Source: Neorhizobium alkalisoli
GTDB taxonomy: Bacteria > Pseudomonadota > Alphaproteobacteria > Rhizobiales > Rhizobiaceae
Assembly: GCF_002968635.1 (NCBI RefSeq)
Contig: NZ_PVBN01000008.1
Coordinates: forward strand, 124,001-188,000
Direction: 5' to 3'
DNA length: 64,000 nt
This document shows, in pieces, positions 18,340 through 27,283 of this stretch; the stretch's first letter is position 1; each line of letters starts with the position of its first letter. The notes below the pieces were generated by a model. That model saw only the letters and a program-made list of their open reading frames with translations, was not told the origin of the DNA and did not search any database. The translations under genes were made by a program, and so were the position numbers.

Positions 18340-19330
18340 CGTCGAGGCTATGTTTCAGCCAGGCGATGATCCGCTCGGCAATCGGTACGGTCGTTGCCGG
18401 TGAGAGAATATCCCCGGCGATCACGTGATTGTCGGGATCGCCGGTGCTGCCGACGTCGACGATCTCATGCGGCCCGCCCCAGCGGCCGGCGATATCGTGC
18501 ACCTTGTCGGGCCGGATAACCTGATCGAGCGATGAATGGACGAACAGGACGGGCGTCCTGATTTTCTCGATCGGAGCATTGACCGAGAGTTTCACCAGTG
18601 CAGCCATCGGCAGCAGTGCGTGCGTCGGATATTTGACCGTCCAATGCGCCGCATGCTTTTCGTTGTGAGGTGTGAAGCTGCGAGTGGGACCGAGCAGCAA
18701 TCGCGACAGCTGCGGCGCGATCGGGGTCGTGAGCAGAAAGGCGCCCGGGCTGTTGACGCCATAATTCGGCGACAGGAAGATTGCGGCCGCGACTCGGGGG
18801 CCGATCTTCGGATCGGCAAGTGCCAGAGTGGCCAGCGAGGCACCTGTGGAAGTGGCGACGACGATGACCCGATCGCCGATTGCCTCGCCGATGGCCAATG
18901 CTTCGGAAAAGTCCGAAAGCCAGTGTTCCAGTGCCGCTTCGCCCATGGCCTCGCCGCTTCGCCCGTGCCCTGCAAGCCGGGTAAAGAAGAGGTTGGCGCC
19001 CACGGCTGCCGCGACGCGGTCGGGCAAGGGACGGACCTCTTCTGCCGACGCTGAAAAGCCGTGGACATAGACGACGGCAAGAGGCGTCTTCGCTTTCGTT
19101 GCCGGATCGACCCATTGGACGTGTTTGGCAGCACCTGGCCGAAGATCACCGAACCGGCTTTCCTCGGTTGCCAGATAGGCATCGATATCGCTGCCGAGGC
19201 GGGCGCTATCAAAAACCGGAAAGCCGTCAGCGGGCATGCGCGGTTCGACCATCAGCAGAGCTCCGGATGCAATCGTCAGGATGACTAAGGCACAAGCAAG
19301 TATTTGCCATGCCGGAAAACTCCTTCCCAT
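18332..19330 (-). CDS. Alpha/beta hydrolase with an N-terminal membrane anchor
   Basis: 332 residues from the ATG at 19330; GGAGG lies nine bases upstream, which favours it over the GTG three codons before. A hydrophobic segment (WQILACALVILTIASGALLMV) tethers or exports the protein. The fold is marked by VVYVHGFSASAEEVRPL (oxyanion loop), RLAGHGRSGEAM, the nucleophile elbow VVATSTGASLA, the acid in LFVHSSLDQVI and the base in DPDNHVI. The elbow is A-T-S-T-G instead of the usual G-x-S-x-G. The substrate is unknown; relatives are annotated as esterases or lysophospholipases. It overlaps the convergent ilvA by 8 bp. Confidence 0.85.
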   Translation of the reverse strand: MGRSFPAWQILACALVILTIASGALLMVEPRMPADGFPVFDSARLGSDIDAYLATEESRFGDLRPGAAKHVQWVDPATKAKTPLAVVYVHGFSASAEEVRPLPDRVAAAVGANLFFTRLAGHGRSGEAMGEAALEHWLSDFSEALAIGEAIGDRVIVVATSTGASLATLALADPKIGPRVAAAIFLSPNYGVNSPGAFLLTTPIAPQLSRLLLGPTRSFTPHNEKHAAHWTVKYPTHALLPMAALVKLSVNAPIEKIRTPVLFVHSSLDQVIRPDKVHDIAGRWGGPHEIVDVGSTGDPDNHVIAGDILSPATTVPIAERIIAWLKHSLDVR

Positions 19331-19386
19331 CCGGTGCACCCTCCATGCCGGAGGAATGATAGGCCTGCTTTGTAACGGCGGTAAAT

Positions 19387-20403
19387 CTATTTTCCGCAGA
19401 TTTTCGGCTTTGCGGGCAGGGCGCAGAAGCCTCGACGGTCTGCCTCGACCCGCGTCTTTTCGATGACATTCGTCCAGACGAGGCCGGGGAAGCCATCCGG
19501 CACCATGTCCCAGGCCTCCCGGTCGTCGATGCCGGATGAGCCGGCGTCGCCCGCATCGAGCGGCCCGAGGAGCACGACATCCGAACCGGCGGCACGCATG
19601 CGGTTGTAGAAGCGCTCCGGCCAGCCCCAGAGTAGCGGGGCGAAGTTGGCAGGCACCGGCACGAGGCCGCCGCGGCAGGCTTCCGGCACATGGCCGCTCC
19701 AGCCGGTGGCGAGATAGGTGACGAGGCAGGATTTGGCCGTTCGGGCGGAATAGCCAGGCAGCGCCACCAGCGCCATGCTCCTTTCGGTCGGTTCGTTGCC
19801 GCCATAGACGCCGAAGGTGGCGTGGCGAAAGGCGGGCTGCGATGCGAGCAGGCCCGCCAGTGCCTCGCCTTCCTCGGTGCGGCGGCTCTTGAAATTGACG
19901 AGGAAGCGACCCTCTGGAAAAGTCTGGAAGACTTCTGGAAGGGTGGGCATCAGGCCGCCTCCCTTGCCACGGAACGGATATGTCTTGCCGCCATCGGCAG
20001 TGTAGCCGTAGCCGATGTCGAGCGTCTTCAGCACGCTCATCGGGGTCTGCTCGGTGATGCCTTTGCCATTGGTTCGGCAGTCGAGCGTCCAGTCGTGAAA
20101 GACAGCGAACTGCTTGTCCGGCGTCAGGTGGACGTCGAGCTCCACGACGTCGGCACCGGCATTGAAGGCTGCCTTCATGCTCGGCAGGGTGTTTTCGAGA
20201 AACTCATGGGTAGGAGGCAGCATGAGGCTCGCCGTGCAGGTGTCGTTCTGCAGATTGCTCGATTCGAAAAGCTGATGTTGGCCGCGATGGGCGATGATGC
20301 GCAGGGGAGCATCTTGCGGAAAGCTCGAAAAGAGCGAGGTGTTGCCGATCCAGAGCGCAGCGGCGATGGCGAGAGGCACGGCAGCGACGATTTTCCATTT
20401 CAT
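19387..20403 (-). CDS. Glycerophosphodiester phosphodiesterase, exported
   Basis: 338 residues from the ATG at 20403 (GGAG eight bases upstream). It cleaves glycerophosphodiesters to an alcohol and glycerol 3-phosphate. An N-terminal hydrophobic segment (VAAVPLAIAAALWIGNTSLF) points to export or anchoring. GDPD signatures: IIAHRGQHQ with the catalytic His, FLENTLPSMKAAFNAGADVVELDVHLTPDKQFAVFHDWTLDCRTNGKG, which carries the metal-binding Glu and Asp and the second His. It lies upstream of the hydrolase gene on the same strand with 56 bp between. The two may together act on lipid breakdown products; that is inference. Confidence 0.9.
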   Translation of the reverse strand: MKWKIVAAVPLAIAAALWIGNTSLFSSFPQDAPLRIIAHRGQHQLFESSNLQNDTCTASLMLPPTHEFLENTLPSMKAAFNAGADVVELDVHLTPDKQFAVFHDWTLDCRTNGKGITEQTPMSVLKTLDIGYGYTADGGKTYPFRGKGGGLMPTLPEVFQTFPEGRFLVNFKSRRTEEGEALAGLLASQPAFRHATFGVYGGNEPTERSMALVALPGYSARTAKSCLVTYLATGWSGHVPEACRGGLVPVPANFAPLLWGWPERFYNRMRAAGSDVVLLGPLDAGDAGSSGIDDREAWDMVPDGFPGLVWTNVIEKTRVEADRRGFCALPAKPKICGK

Positions 20404-20513
20404 GAAGCTCACTCCGACTCGATGCGGTGGATGTGAGCCTTGTTCAGATTCGATTGCGACATTTCCGAGATGGGCCGCTTCCGGCGGCCGGAGGAATGTG
20501 CTAGGCAGCCGCC

Positions 20514-20837
20514 ATGGCTTCGTTTCTGTCCAATATCCTCTCGCTCTTCTCCGGTAGCGGAAAGTCCGCTGAACCGTCCGCTCCCGCCGCCGAACCGGTG
20601 GAGCATAACGGTTGCATGATCTATCCTGCGCCGATCCGCGAAGGCTCGCAGTTCAGGTTGGCAGGACGGATCGAAAAGGACATGGGCGGCGAAGTGCTGG
20701 TGCGGACGTTCGTTCGCGCCGATATGTTTACTTCGATGGATGACGCCGTCGAGTACACGATCAAGAAGGCACAGCAGATCATAGACCAGAACGGTCCGTC
20801 TCTGTTCGCCGATGGCGAGAAATCCCGCTCGGCCTGA
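20514..20837 (+). CDS. HlyU-family protein
   Basis: 107 residues. The core HNGCMIYPAPIREGSQFRLAGRIEKDMGGEVLVRTFVRADMFTSMDDAVEYTIKKAQQIIDQNG matches the short rhizobial HlyU domain (PF10115). The family is named after a Vibrio regulator of haemolysin genes, but the short rhizobial proteins have no shown DNA-binding role. The N-terminus (MASFLSNILSLFSGSG) is amphipathic. It lies 103 bp upstream of the Amt fusion gene on the same strand. The two may share a promoter, or this may be chance. Confidence 0.8.
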   Translation: MASFLSNILSLFSGSGKSAEPSAPAAEPVEHNGCMIYPAPIREGSQFRLAGRIEKDMGGEVLVRTFVRADMFTSMDDAVEYTIKKAQQIIDQNGPSLFADGEKSRSA

Positions 20838-20940
20838 TAGCATTCGGCTACACGAATAGCGGATACGTAATCACGTAAAATTAAACGATTGGCGGTAGAC
20901 AGGACGTCTGTTCAGATTGTCTTTTCTGCGGTCGTTTTTG

Positions 20941-23900
20941 ATGCGGTTTCACCGTTCATATTTGATGCGTATCGGCAGTTGCGGGCTTTTTGCCTGCCTT
21001 TCTCCAAGCATCGGCTTTGGCGATGATGGAATATCGCAGGCAACTCCGCTGGACCTTACCTGGCTTCTGGTCGCCGCCGCCCTGGTCATGATGATGCAGG
21101 TGGGCTTCCTTCTGCTCGAAGCCGGCATGGTCCGGTCGAAAAATTCGATCAACGTCGCGCAGAAGAACCTCCTTGATTTCGTCTTCGGCGTCGTCGCATT
21201 CGCCGCCGTCGGCTTCATGATCGCTTTCGGGCGCTCGGACGGCTTTGTCTTCGGCATGCAGAGCGAGTTCTATTTCCTGCGCGAGGTCGATCCCGGGCAG
21301 GCGGCCTTCTTCGTCTTCCAGGTCATGTTCTGCGGCACCGCGGCCACGATCGTCTCGGGCGCGGTTGCGGAACGGATGAAGCTTTCGGCGTATGTCTTCG
21401 GCTCGCTTCTGATGTCGGGCCTGATCTATCCGGTCTTCGTCCACTGGGCCTGGGGCGCGGCGCTCTTTCCCAATCCCTCCGCCTTTCTGCGCGAAATGGG
21501 TTTCGTCGATTTTGCCGGTTCCACCGTCGTGCACTCGACCGGCGGCTGGGTGGCGCTCGCCGCCTGCATGGTGATCGGCCCGCGGATCGGCAAGTTCAAT
21601 GCCGATGGCTCCGTGACCCGCATCGCCGGCCACAGCCCGGTCCTGTCCACGACCGGTGCCTTGCTGCTCTTCATCGGTTGGATCGGCTTCAATGGCGGCT
21701 CGACCCTTGCGGCTTCGCAAGATGTCGCACCGATCATCATGAACACGATACTGGCAGGCGCAATGGGAGCCTGCGTCGGATATGTCATCGGCTTTTATCA
21801 GGACGGGGTCATTTTGCCGGAAAAGTCCAATTCCGGCATGCTCGGCGGGCTGGTGGCGGTGACCGCGGGCTGCCACATTCTCGATCCCGCAGGCGCCCTG
21901 ATGATCGGCGCGGCGGGCGGCGCGGTCGCAATCCTCGGCAATGCCTTTATCGAGACCAGGCTCAAGATCGATGACGCCGTCGGGGCGATCGGCGTCCATG
22001 CCTTTGCCGGTGTCGCCGGGACGCTGCTTCTTGCGCTTCTGGCCCCGGTGGATCAGTTGCCGGCCGGAAGCAGGCTGGCGCAACTCCACGTGCAACTCGT
22101 CGGCGTCGGCCTGAACTTCTACTGGTCGTTCGGGATCGGCTACGCCTTCTTCTGGCTTGCTGATCGCTTGATGCGCATCCGTGTCAGCAGAACGAATGAG
22201 GAGGACGGCCTCAACATTGCCGAACATGCCACTCGCCTGGGCGTGGGGCATGTGGAGGAGGCGATCACCGACCTTCTCGGGGGAAATGCCGACCTTGCCA
22301 AGCGCCTGCCGGTGATGAAAGGCGACGAGGCGGAAAAGCTGACGGGCCTCTTCAACAGGCTTATGGACAACATGGAGGAAGAGGAGCGCAATCGCGGCGA
22401 GCTGATCCGGCTCAAGCGGGACCACGAGGAGGCCGAGCGCGTCGCCGCAATCGCCAACGCGACCTTCGAGGCGATCGTGATGCACAGGGACGGTCTCATC
22501 GTCGACGGCAACGACCAGCTCGCCAAGCTTGTCGGCTCACCAATCGAGGACCTGATTGGCCGACCGATCTTTGATTTCCTGAACGAGGGCGACAGGCGCC
22601 TCATCCAGATGATGATGGAGAAGGATGACGGGCGCTCCTACGAAATCCGGCTGAAGCTCGCAAGCGGCGAGGAGATACCGGTTCAGGCGCGTGGGCGTTA
22701 CATGCGCTATCGCGGAGAAATGGTACGTGTCGGCTGCCTCGTCGACCTGCGCGAACGGAAAGAAGCCGAGAAGCGCATGCGCCATCTGGCGCTCCATGAT
22801 CCGCTGACCGGGTTGCCCAATCGCGTGCTTTTCTCGGAACGGCTTGCCGATCTGGTAGGGCAGGCGGGCGAGGGAGCCGGTTGTGCCGTCTTGATGGTCG
22901 ATATCGACCGTTTCAAGGACATCAACGACATTCATGGGCATCAGGCGGGGGACGCCGTCATTCGCGAAACGGCAGCGCGTCTTTCCAACCAAGCCGGGCC
23001 GGAAGCCATCGTCGCTCGCTTGGGCGGCGACGAATTCGCGGTCATCCTAACGGACGTGCCGACCGAAAGCCGGATGGAACGGTTCGGCAATCAGCTGCTT
23101 GCCGCGATGGCTGCCCCTGTCGACATCGGCTACGGGGAAGAGGTCAATATCAGCGTCAGCATCGGATGTGCGCTCTGCCCGGAGCACGCACGGGATACGG
23201 ATGCCCTGATCGGTTGCGCAGACGTCGCGCTCTACCACGCGAAGAATGCCGGCCGGAATGCATGCCACGTCTTCAAGCCCGGCATGAACGAGCTGATCGA
23301 AAAGCGGCGCGCGCTGGAGGCGGACCTCGATCTTGCCCTGCAGCAGGGCGAGTTCGAACTCTATCTGCAGCCGCGTGTCCAGGCGGGATCAGGCGAAATC
23401 ACGGGCTATGAGGCGCTGCTGCGCTGGCATCACCCCGGACGGGGCATGATCAGCCCCGGTGACTTCATCCCGGTCGCCGAGGCTTCGGGCAAGATCATCC
23501 GGTTGGGCGAGTGGGTGCTCGCCGAAGCCTGCCGGTTGCTCGACCACGTCGAGGGCCATATCAGCGTGAACGTCAGCCCGTTGCAATTCCGTCATGCCGA
23601 TTTCGTCACGGATCTTACTGCGCTTCTGCACAGGACCGGAGCCGATCCGCGGCGCATCGAGCTTGAGATCACCGAAAGCGTCCTCATCGAGGACGACAGG
23701 CGCGCCGTCCAGATCCTCAACGACCTGAAGCACATTGGCTTCCATATCGCGCTCGACGATTTCGGCACCGGTTATTCGTCTCTCAGCTATCTTAGCCGGT
23801 ATCCTTTCGATACGATCAAGATCGACCGCAGCTTCGTCAGCAATCTGGCGGTCGTTTCCAATGCCCAGGTCATCGTACGCACCATCATCGATCTGGGCGC

Positions 23901-24210
23901 GGGACTCGGGATGAAGATCGTCGCGGAAGGCGTAGAGACGATGGAAGAGGCGCTCTTCCTGGCTCACGCCGGCTGCGACGAACTGCAGGGCTATCTTCTC
24001 GGCAGGCCCGCAAGTCTGGATGCCATCGCGCGGGAAATCGACCCGGCCGTTGCTGTCCAGCTGCGCAACATGCCGAGGAAGCTACCTGAGATCAAGGATT
24101 TCGGGGCTTTTGAGACTGAAACGTTTCAGCCTTTGTTGCTTCATCATGCGCAGCCGCCTGATTCGCACCGGGCAGCGGACACGGGAAAAGCAGCCGTTGC
24201 AACGGCTTGA
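20941..24210 (+). CDS. Ammonium transporter/sensor fused to PAS-GGDEF-EAL
   Basis: 1089 residues from ATG 20941; a TTG at 20917 and an ATG at 20965 are alternatives and no start has a clear ribosome site. An export signal precedes an 11-TM-type Amt domain (about 25-425). The twin pore histidines are kept: VFVHWAWG (His168) and IGVHAFAGVAG (His353). A HAMP/coiled-coil-like linker (about 430-500), a PAS domain (501-615), GGDEF (about 625-785) and EAL (about 800-1050) follow. GGDEF is intact (ARLGGDEF, 695-699) but lacks the upstream RxxD inhibitory site. The EAL part keeps YEALLRW, NVSPLQF, ELEITES, DDFGTGYSSLSYL, IKIDRSF and VAEGVET, so it should hydrolyse c-di-GMP. Inference: ammonium seen by the Amt part sets c-di-GMP turnover. 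Confidence 0.93.
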   Translation: MRFHRSYLMRIGSCGLFACLSPSIGFGDDGISQATPLDLTWLLVAAALVMMMQVGFLLLEAGMVRSKNSINVAQKNLLDFVFGVVAFAAVGFMIAFGRSDGFVFGMQSEFYFLREVDPGQAAFFVFQVMFCGTAATIVSGAVAERMKLSAYVFGSLLMSGLIYPVFVHWAWGAALFPNPSAFLREMGFVDFAGSTVVHSTGGWVALAACMVIGPRIGKFNADGSVTRIAGHSPVLSTTGALLLFIGWIGFNGGSTLAASQDVAPIIMNTILAGAMGACVGYVIGFYQDGVILPEKSNSGMLGGLVAVTAGCHILDPAGALMIGAAGGAVAILGNAFIETRLKIDDAVGAIGVHAFAGVAGTLLLALLAPVDQLPAGSRLAQLHVQLVGVGLNFYWSFGIGYAFFWLADRLMRIRVSRTNEEDGLNIAEHATRLGVGHVEEAITDLLGGNADLAKRLPVMKGDEAEKLTGLFNRLMDNMEEEERNRGELIRLKRDHEEAERVAAIANATFEAIVMHRDGLIVDGNDQLAKLVGSPIEDLIGRPIFDFLNEGDRRLIQMMMEKDDGRSYEIRLKLASGEEIPVQARGRYMRYRGEMVRVGCLVDLRERKEAEKRMRHLALHDPLTGLPNRVLFSERLADLVGQAGEGAGCAVLMVDIDRFKDINDIHGHQAGDAVIRETAARLSNQAGPEAIVARLGGDEFAVILTDVPTESRMERFGNQLLAAMAAPVDIGYGEEVNISVSIGCALCPEHARDTDALIGCADVALYHAKNAGRNACHVFKPGMNELIEKRRALEADLDLALQQGEFELYLQPRVQAGSGEITGYEALLRWHHPGRGMISPGDFIPVAEASGKIIRLGEWVLAEACRLLDHVEGHISVNVSPLQFRHADFVTDLTALLHRTGADPRRIELEITESVLIEDDRRAVQILNDLKHIGFHIALDDFGTGYSSLSYLSRYPFDTIKIDRSFVSNLAVVSNAQVIVRTIIDLGAGLGMKIVAEGVETMEEALFLAHAGCDELQGYLLGRPASLDAIAREIDPAVAVQLRNMPRKLPEIKDFGAFETETFQPLLLHHAQPPDSHRAADTGKAAVATA

Positions 24211-24238
24211 AATCTGCAGAGGTTAATACAGGTCGAAT

Positions 24239-25525
24239 ATGCAAGTTTTCAATCTGGCATTATTCCTGGCGGAAGCGGTCATCTACTTCACCTTGATGAC
24301 CGCCTTCCTTCATTATCGGCGTCCGCTCGGCCTCGGCGTGTTTCTGACGGCGCTCGGCGTCATGCATTTCATGGAGACCTATCTCGCGGCGGTCTTCTAT
24401 GTCGAGCTTCCCTTCGGCACGGTTTCGCCGGGCTCTTCGGTCTTCTTTGCCGGCAAGCTGATGATGATCCTGCTCCTTTATCTGAAGGAGGATGCGGCGA
24501 TCGTGCGCCAGCCGATATACGGGCTTTTTCTCGGCAATCTCCTGACGGTCGGCATTGCCCAGTTTGTGCAGCTCCATGACGTCACGACCCTGCCTGCCGG
24601 CCGATCGGTCGACGTCGGCTTTTTAAACGAGATGGGCTGGTTGATGGTCTGGGGCACCGGCCTGCTTTATCTCGACGCCATCGGCATCATCCTGCTTTAC
24701 GAGCGGCTGGGACGGTTCCTCCGCAACTACGTTGTCCTGAGGTTCGCAATCAGCGGTGCAGCCCTGCTGACGTTTGACCAATTCGGATTCTATGCCGCCC
24801 TCCACATGCTTTTCGATGCGCCGCTCTCCGTCCTTCTGGGAGGCTGGTATGCCAAGCTCATTGCGGTGGTCGTCTATTCGCTGCTTTTTGCGATCTACCT
24901 CAAGATCGACCAGATACCCCGGCCGGCTCGGGCAACCCGGGAGATCTCCGACATCTTCAACGATCTGACCTTCCGCGAACGTTACCAGGCGCTGCTCGCC
25001 AAGAGCGGCGTTGACGGATTGACCGGCGTCCTGGACCGCGGCCGCTTGGAGGCGGATGCACCGCGGCTGATCCGCAACTGCCTCGACGCCGGTCGAGCGC
25101 TGAGCCTCGTGATTGTCGACGTTGACAGGTTCAAGGACGTGAATGACCGCTTCGGCCATCTGAAGGGCGACGAAATTCTGAAGGAAGTGGCGGGCCGGTT
25201 GCAGATCGGCTCGCGGCCGACCGATCATCTGTCGCGCTTCGGAGGCGAAGAATTCGTGCTGATCCTTCCCGATACCGACCACAGCGGCGCCCTGGTGCTT
25301 GCCGAACGCCTGCGTATCGAAATCGGCCGGACGGTGAAGCGGCCGGATGGGCAGCCGGTAACTGCATCTTTCGGTGTTGCCACCGCGCCGGAAGACGGCT
25401 TCATCCTTGAGGCGCTCCTGTCCTGCGCGGACGAGCGGCTTTATCGGGCAAAAAATGACGGCCGGAACAATGTTCACGGCCGTCTTGGCAGACTTGCGCC
25501 GTCAGGGGTAGTGACGGGAGCTTAA
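24239..25525 (+). CDS. Membrane diguanylate cyclase
   Basis: 428 residues. The N-terminal half (about 1-220) has six or seven hydrophobic segments of a sensor type I cannot name; the C-terminal half is a GGDEF domain making c-di-GMP from two GTP. The start SGVDGLTGVLDRGRLE, the metal block VIVDVDRFKDVND and the active site RFGGEEF (335-339) are all present. The product-inhibition site RPTD (326-329) lies exactly five residues before GGEEF, so feedback control is expected. It starts 28 bp after the Amt-GGDEF-EAL gene, almost surely the same operon. It overlaps the convergent azoreductase gene by 4 bp. Confidence 0.92.
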   Translation: MQVFNLALFLAEAVIYFTLMTAFLHYRRPLGLGVFLTALGVMHFMETYLAAVFYVELPFGTVSPGSSVFFAGKLMMILLLYLKEDAAIVRQPIYGLFLGNLLTVGIAQFVQLHDVTTLPAGRSVDVGFLNEMGWLMVWGTGLLYLDAIGIILLYERLGRFLRNYVVLRFAISGAALLTFDQFGFYAALHMLFDAPLSVLLGGWYAKLIAVVVYSLLFAIYLKIDQIPRPARATREISDIFNDLTFRERYQALLAKSGVDGLTGVLDRGRLEADAPRLIRNCLDAGRALSLVIVDVDRFKDVNDRFGHLKGDEILKEVAGRLQIGSRPTDHLSRFGGEEFVLILPDTDHSGALVLAERLRIEIGRTVKRPDGQPVTASFGVATAPEDGFILEALLSCADERLYRAKNDGRNNVHGRLGRLAPSGVVTGA

Positions 25526-26133
25526 GCGGCGAGAGCGAGTTCGGAGGTCTTTGCCGTAGCGTCGGAAATGGCTTTGTCGAAGGCTTCCGGGCCGAAGGCC
25601 GTACCTTCCACATAGATCACTTCGACGTCGGTCATGCCGAGGAAGCCCAGGACGGTCTTCAGATAGGGTACGGCATGATTCATGCCGACCGCAGGACCTT
25701 CGGAATAGACCCCGGCGGCGGACAGGACGATATAGACCTTCTTGCCGGTTGCGAGCCCGATCGGGCCGCTTTCCGTATAACGGAAGGTCTGGCCGGCGCG
25801 GGCAACGTTGTCGATCCAGGATTTCAGCGTCGAGTAGATGTTGAAGTTGATGAGACCGGTGGCGAGCACGACGGTATCAGCGGCAAGCAGTTCCTCGACG
25901 AGCTTGTCGGAGTAATCGGCAGCGGCGGCTTCTTCGGGCGTGCGGTCCTGCGGGGCCTTGCGGATCGCTGCGGTCGAGACGATATCAAGGTGCGGAATGG
26001 GATCGGTGCCGAGGTCGCGGTGAACGACGGATGCGTCCGGCTTGCGGGCCTGCAGCTTTTCAACGAACTCCGAGGCAATCTTGGTGGAAAGCGACTCGGC
26101 GCGCGGGCTTGAGGTGACGAGAAGAATGGTCAT
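25522..26133 (-). CDS. azoR: FMN-dependent NADH-azoreductase (AzoR/AcpD family)
   Basis: 203 residues from ATG 26133 (AAGGAA upstream). It is a flavodoxin-fold enzyme that reduces azo compounds and quinones with NADH. Family marks: TILLVTSSPRAESLSTKIASEFVEKL at the FMN phosphate loop, LINFNIYSTLKSWIDNVARAGQTFRYTESGPIGL across about 100-140, and VYIVLSAAGVYS. The longer frame upstream has no family likeness and crosses the regulator-binding region. A divergent LysR gene starts 133 bp away, the usual set-up for quinone- or thiol-stress control. Confidence 0.93.
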   Translation of the reverse strand: MTILLVTSSPRAESLSTKIASEFVEKLQARKPDASVVHRDLGTDPIPHLDIVSTAAIRKAPQDRTPEEAAAADYSDKLVEELLAADTVVLATGLINFNIYSTLKSWIDNVARAGQTFRYTESGPIGLATGKKVYIVLSAAGVYSEGPAVGMNHAVPYLKTVLGFLGMTDVEVIYVEGTAFGPEAFDKAISDATAKTSELALAA

Positions 26134-26210
26134 GAGGCATTCCTTATGCTCTGGGAGGTCTGTTTCGAGGTGGATCTCGTTTTCGACCCAGAAGATAGGC
26201 ATGGACGGCT

Positions 26211-26248
26211 ATCGATAAAACGGAGATAATATCGAAGCTATCTATCGA
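26211..26248. promoter_or_regulatory. Repeated ATCGA motifs between azoR and its LysR gene
   Basis: ATCGA occurs at 26211-26215 (as the palindrome ATCGAT), 26231-26235 and 26244-26248 in the AT-rich divergent gap. CTATCGA-type copies suggest binding sites for the LysR protein, but no clean T-N11-A dyad is plain. Confidence 0.4.
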
Positions 26249-26266
26249 AGATTTGGATGACGACTC

Positions 26267-27235
26267 ATGGATGCCAATCCTACTCTGGACCAGTTGCAGG
26301 TGTTTTTGGCGGTTGCCGAAACTGGAAGCTTTTCGGCGGCCTCGCGGGCGCTGAACCGCGCCCAATCGGTGGTGAGCTATACGATCGCCAATCTGGAGGC
26401 TCAGCTGGAGATGCCGCTTTTCGAGCGGAGTGGCGCCCGCCAGCCGAAGCTGACGGAAGCCGGGAAAGCCATGCTCACGGATGCACGGCGCATCGTGGCC
26501 GATCTTCAGGTCATGCGGGCGCGCGCCAAGAGCATGAAGCAGGGGCTTGAAGCGGAGGTCTCGCTGGCGATCAGCGTCATGGTGCCTTCAAACGCGGTGG
26601 TGGACGAGCTGCGCGAGTTCCGTGAGCGGTTTCCGAGCGTCGCCCTCAACCTGAATGTCGGCGAGCTCGGCATGGTGATGGATATGGTGATGAGCGGTCG
26701 CGCCGATATCGGGCTGGGTGGGGCGCTTCTCAAGCAGGACGACACGATCGTTGCAGAAAAGATCGGCTATTCCTTCCTGATCCCGGTCGCGTCGTCGGAT
26801 CATCCGCTGGTAAGGCTGAACCGGCCGCTGACGCTCTCCGATGTGCGCGAAGAAGTGCAGTTGGTCGTCACCGACGCGTCGGAACTGACCAAAGGCCGCG
26901 ACTTCAATGTGCTTTCCTACAAGATCTGGCGGGTCAGCGATATCGCGACGAAACATCAGCTCATCAGGGGAGGTCTCGGCTGGGGCGGTTTGCCGGCCTC
27001 GGTTGCTGCCAAGGATATCATGGACGGCAAACTCGTAGCGCTGAAGCTCGATGCATACGAGCAGGGAGAATATCCGCTCTATGCCATGCGAAAAACCTCC
27101 CGTCCGCCTGGTCCCGCAGGTCAGTGGTTGATCGACGCCTTCCACCGTCGGCTTTCCTCCTGCCCCAGTCACGAGGAGTTTGCGGAAAAGCTGGGGCTGG
27201 ACGCGCCCCATGAGGTCCGCGAAGCGGCGGAATAA
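26267..27235 (+). CDS. LysR-family transcriptional regulator
   Basis: 322 residues. The winged helix-turn-helix is at residues 6-65 (LDQLQVFLAVAETGSFSAASRALNRAQSVVSYTIANLEAQL) and is followed by the linker helix and a LysR substrate-binding domain. Divergent from azoR, it probably controls that gene. The effector cannot be read from sequence. The start ATG at 26267 directly precedes the family-like N-terminus. Confidence 0.92.
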   Translation: MDANPTLDQLQVFLAVAETGSFSAASRALNRAQSVVSYTIANLEAQLEMPLFERSGARQPKLTEAGKAMLTDARRIVADLQVMRARAKSMKQGLEAEVSLAISVMVPSNAVVDELREFRERFPSVALNLNVGELGMVMDMVMSGRADIGLGGALLKQDDTIVAEKIGYSFLIPVASSDHPLVRLNRPLTLSDVREEVQLVVTDASELTKGRDFNVLSYKIWRVSDIATKHQLIRGGLGWGGLPASVAAKDIMDGKLVALKLDAYEQGEYPLYAMRKTSRPPGPAGQWLIDAFHRRLSSCPSHEEFAEKLGLDAPHEVREAAE

Positions 27236-27283
27236 GTCGCGAGCCAGGCTGACCGGAGATCGGATCTCAAGTCTTTCGCAGAT

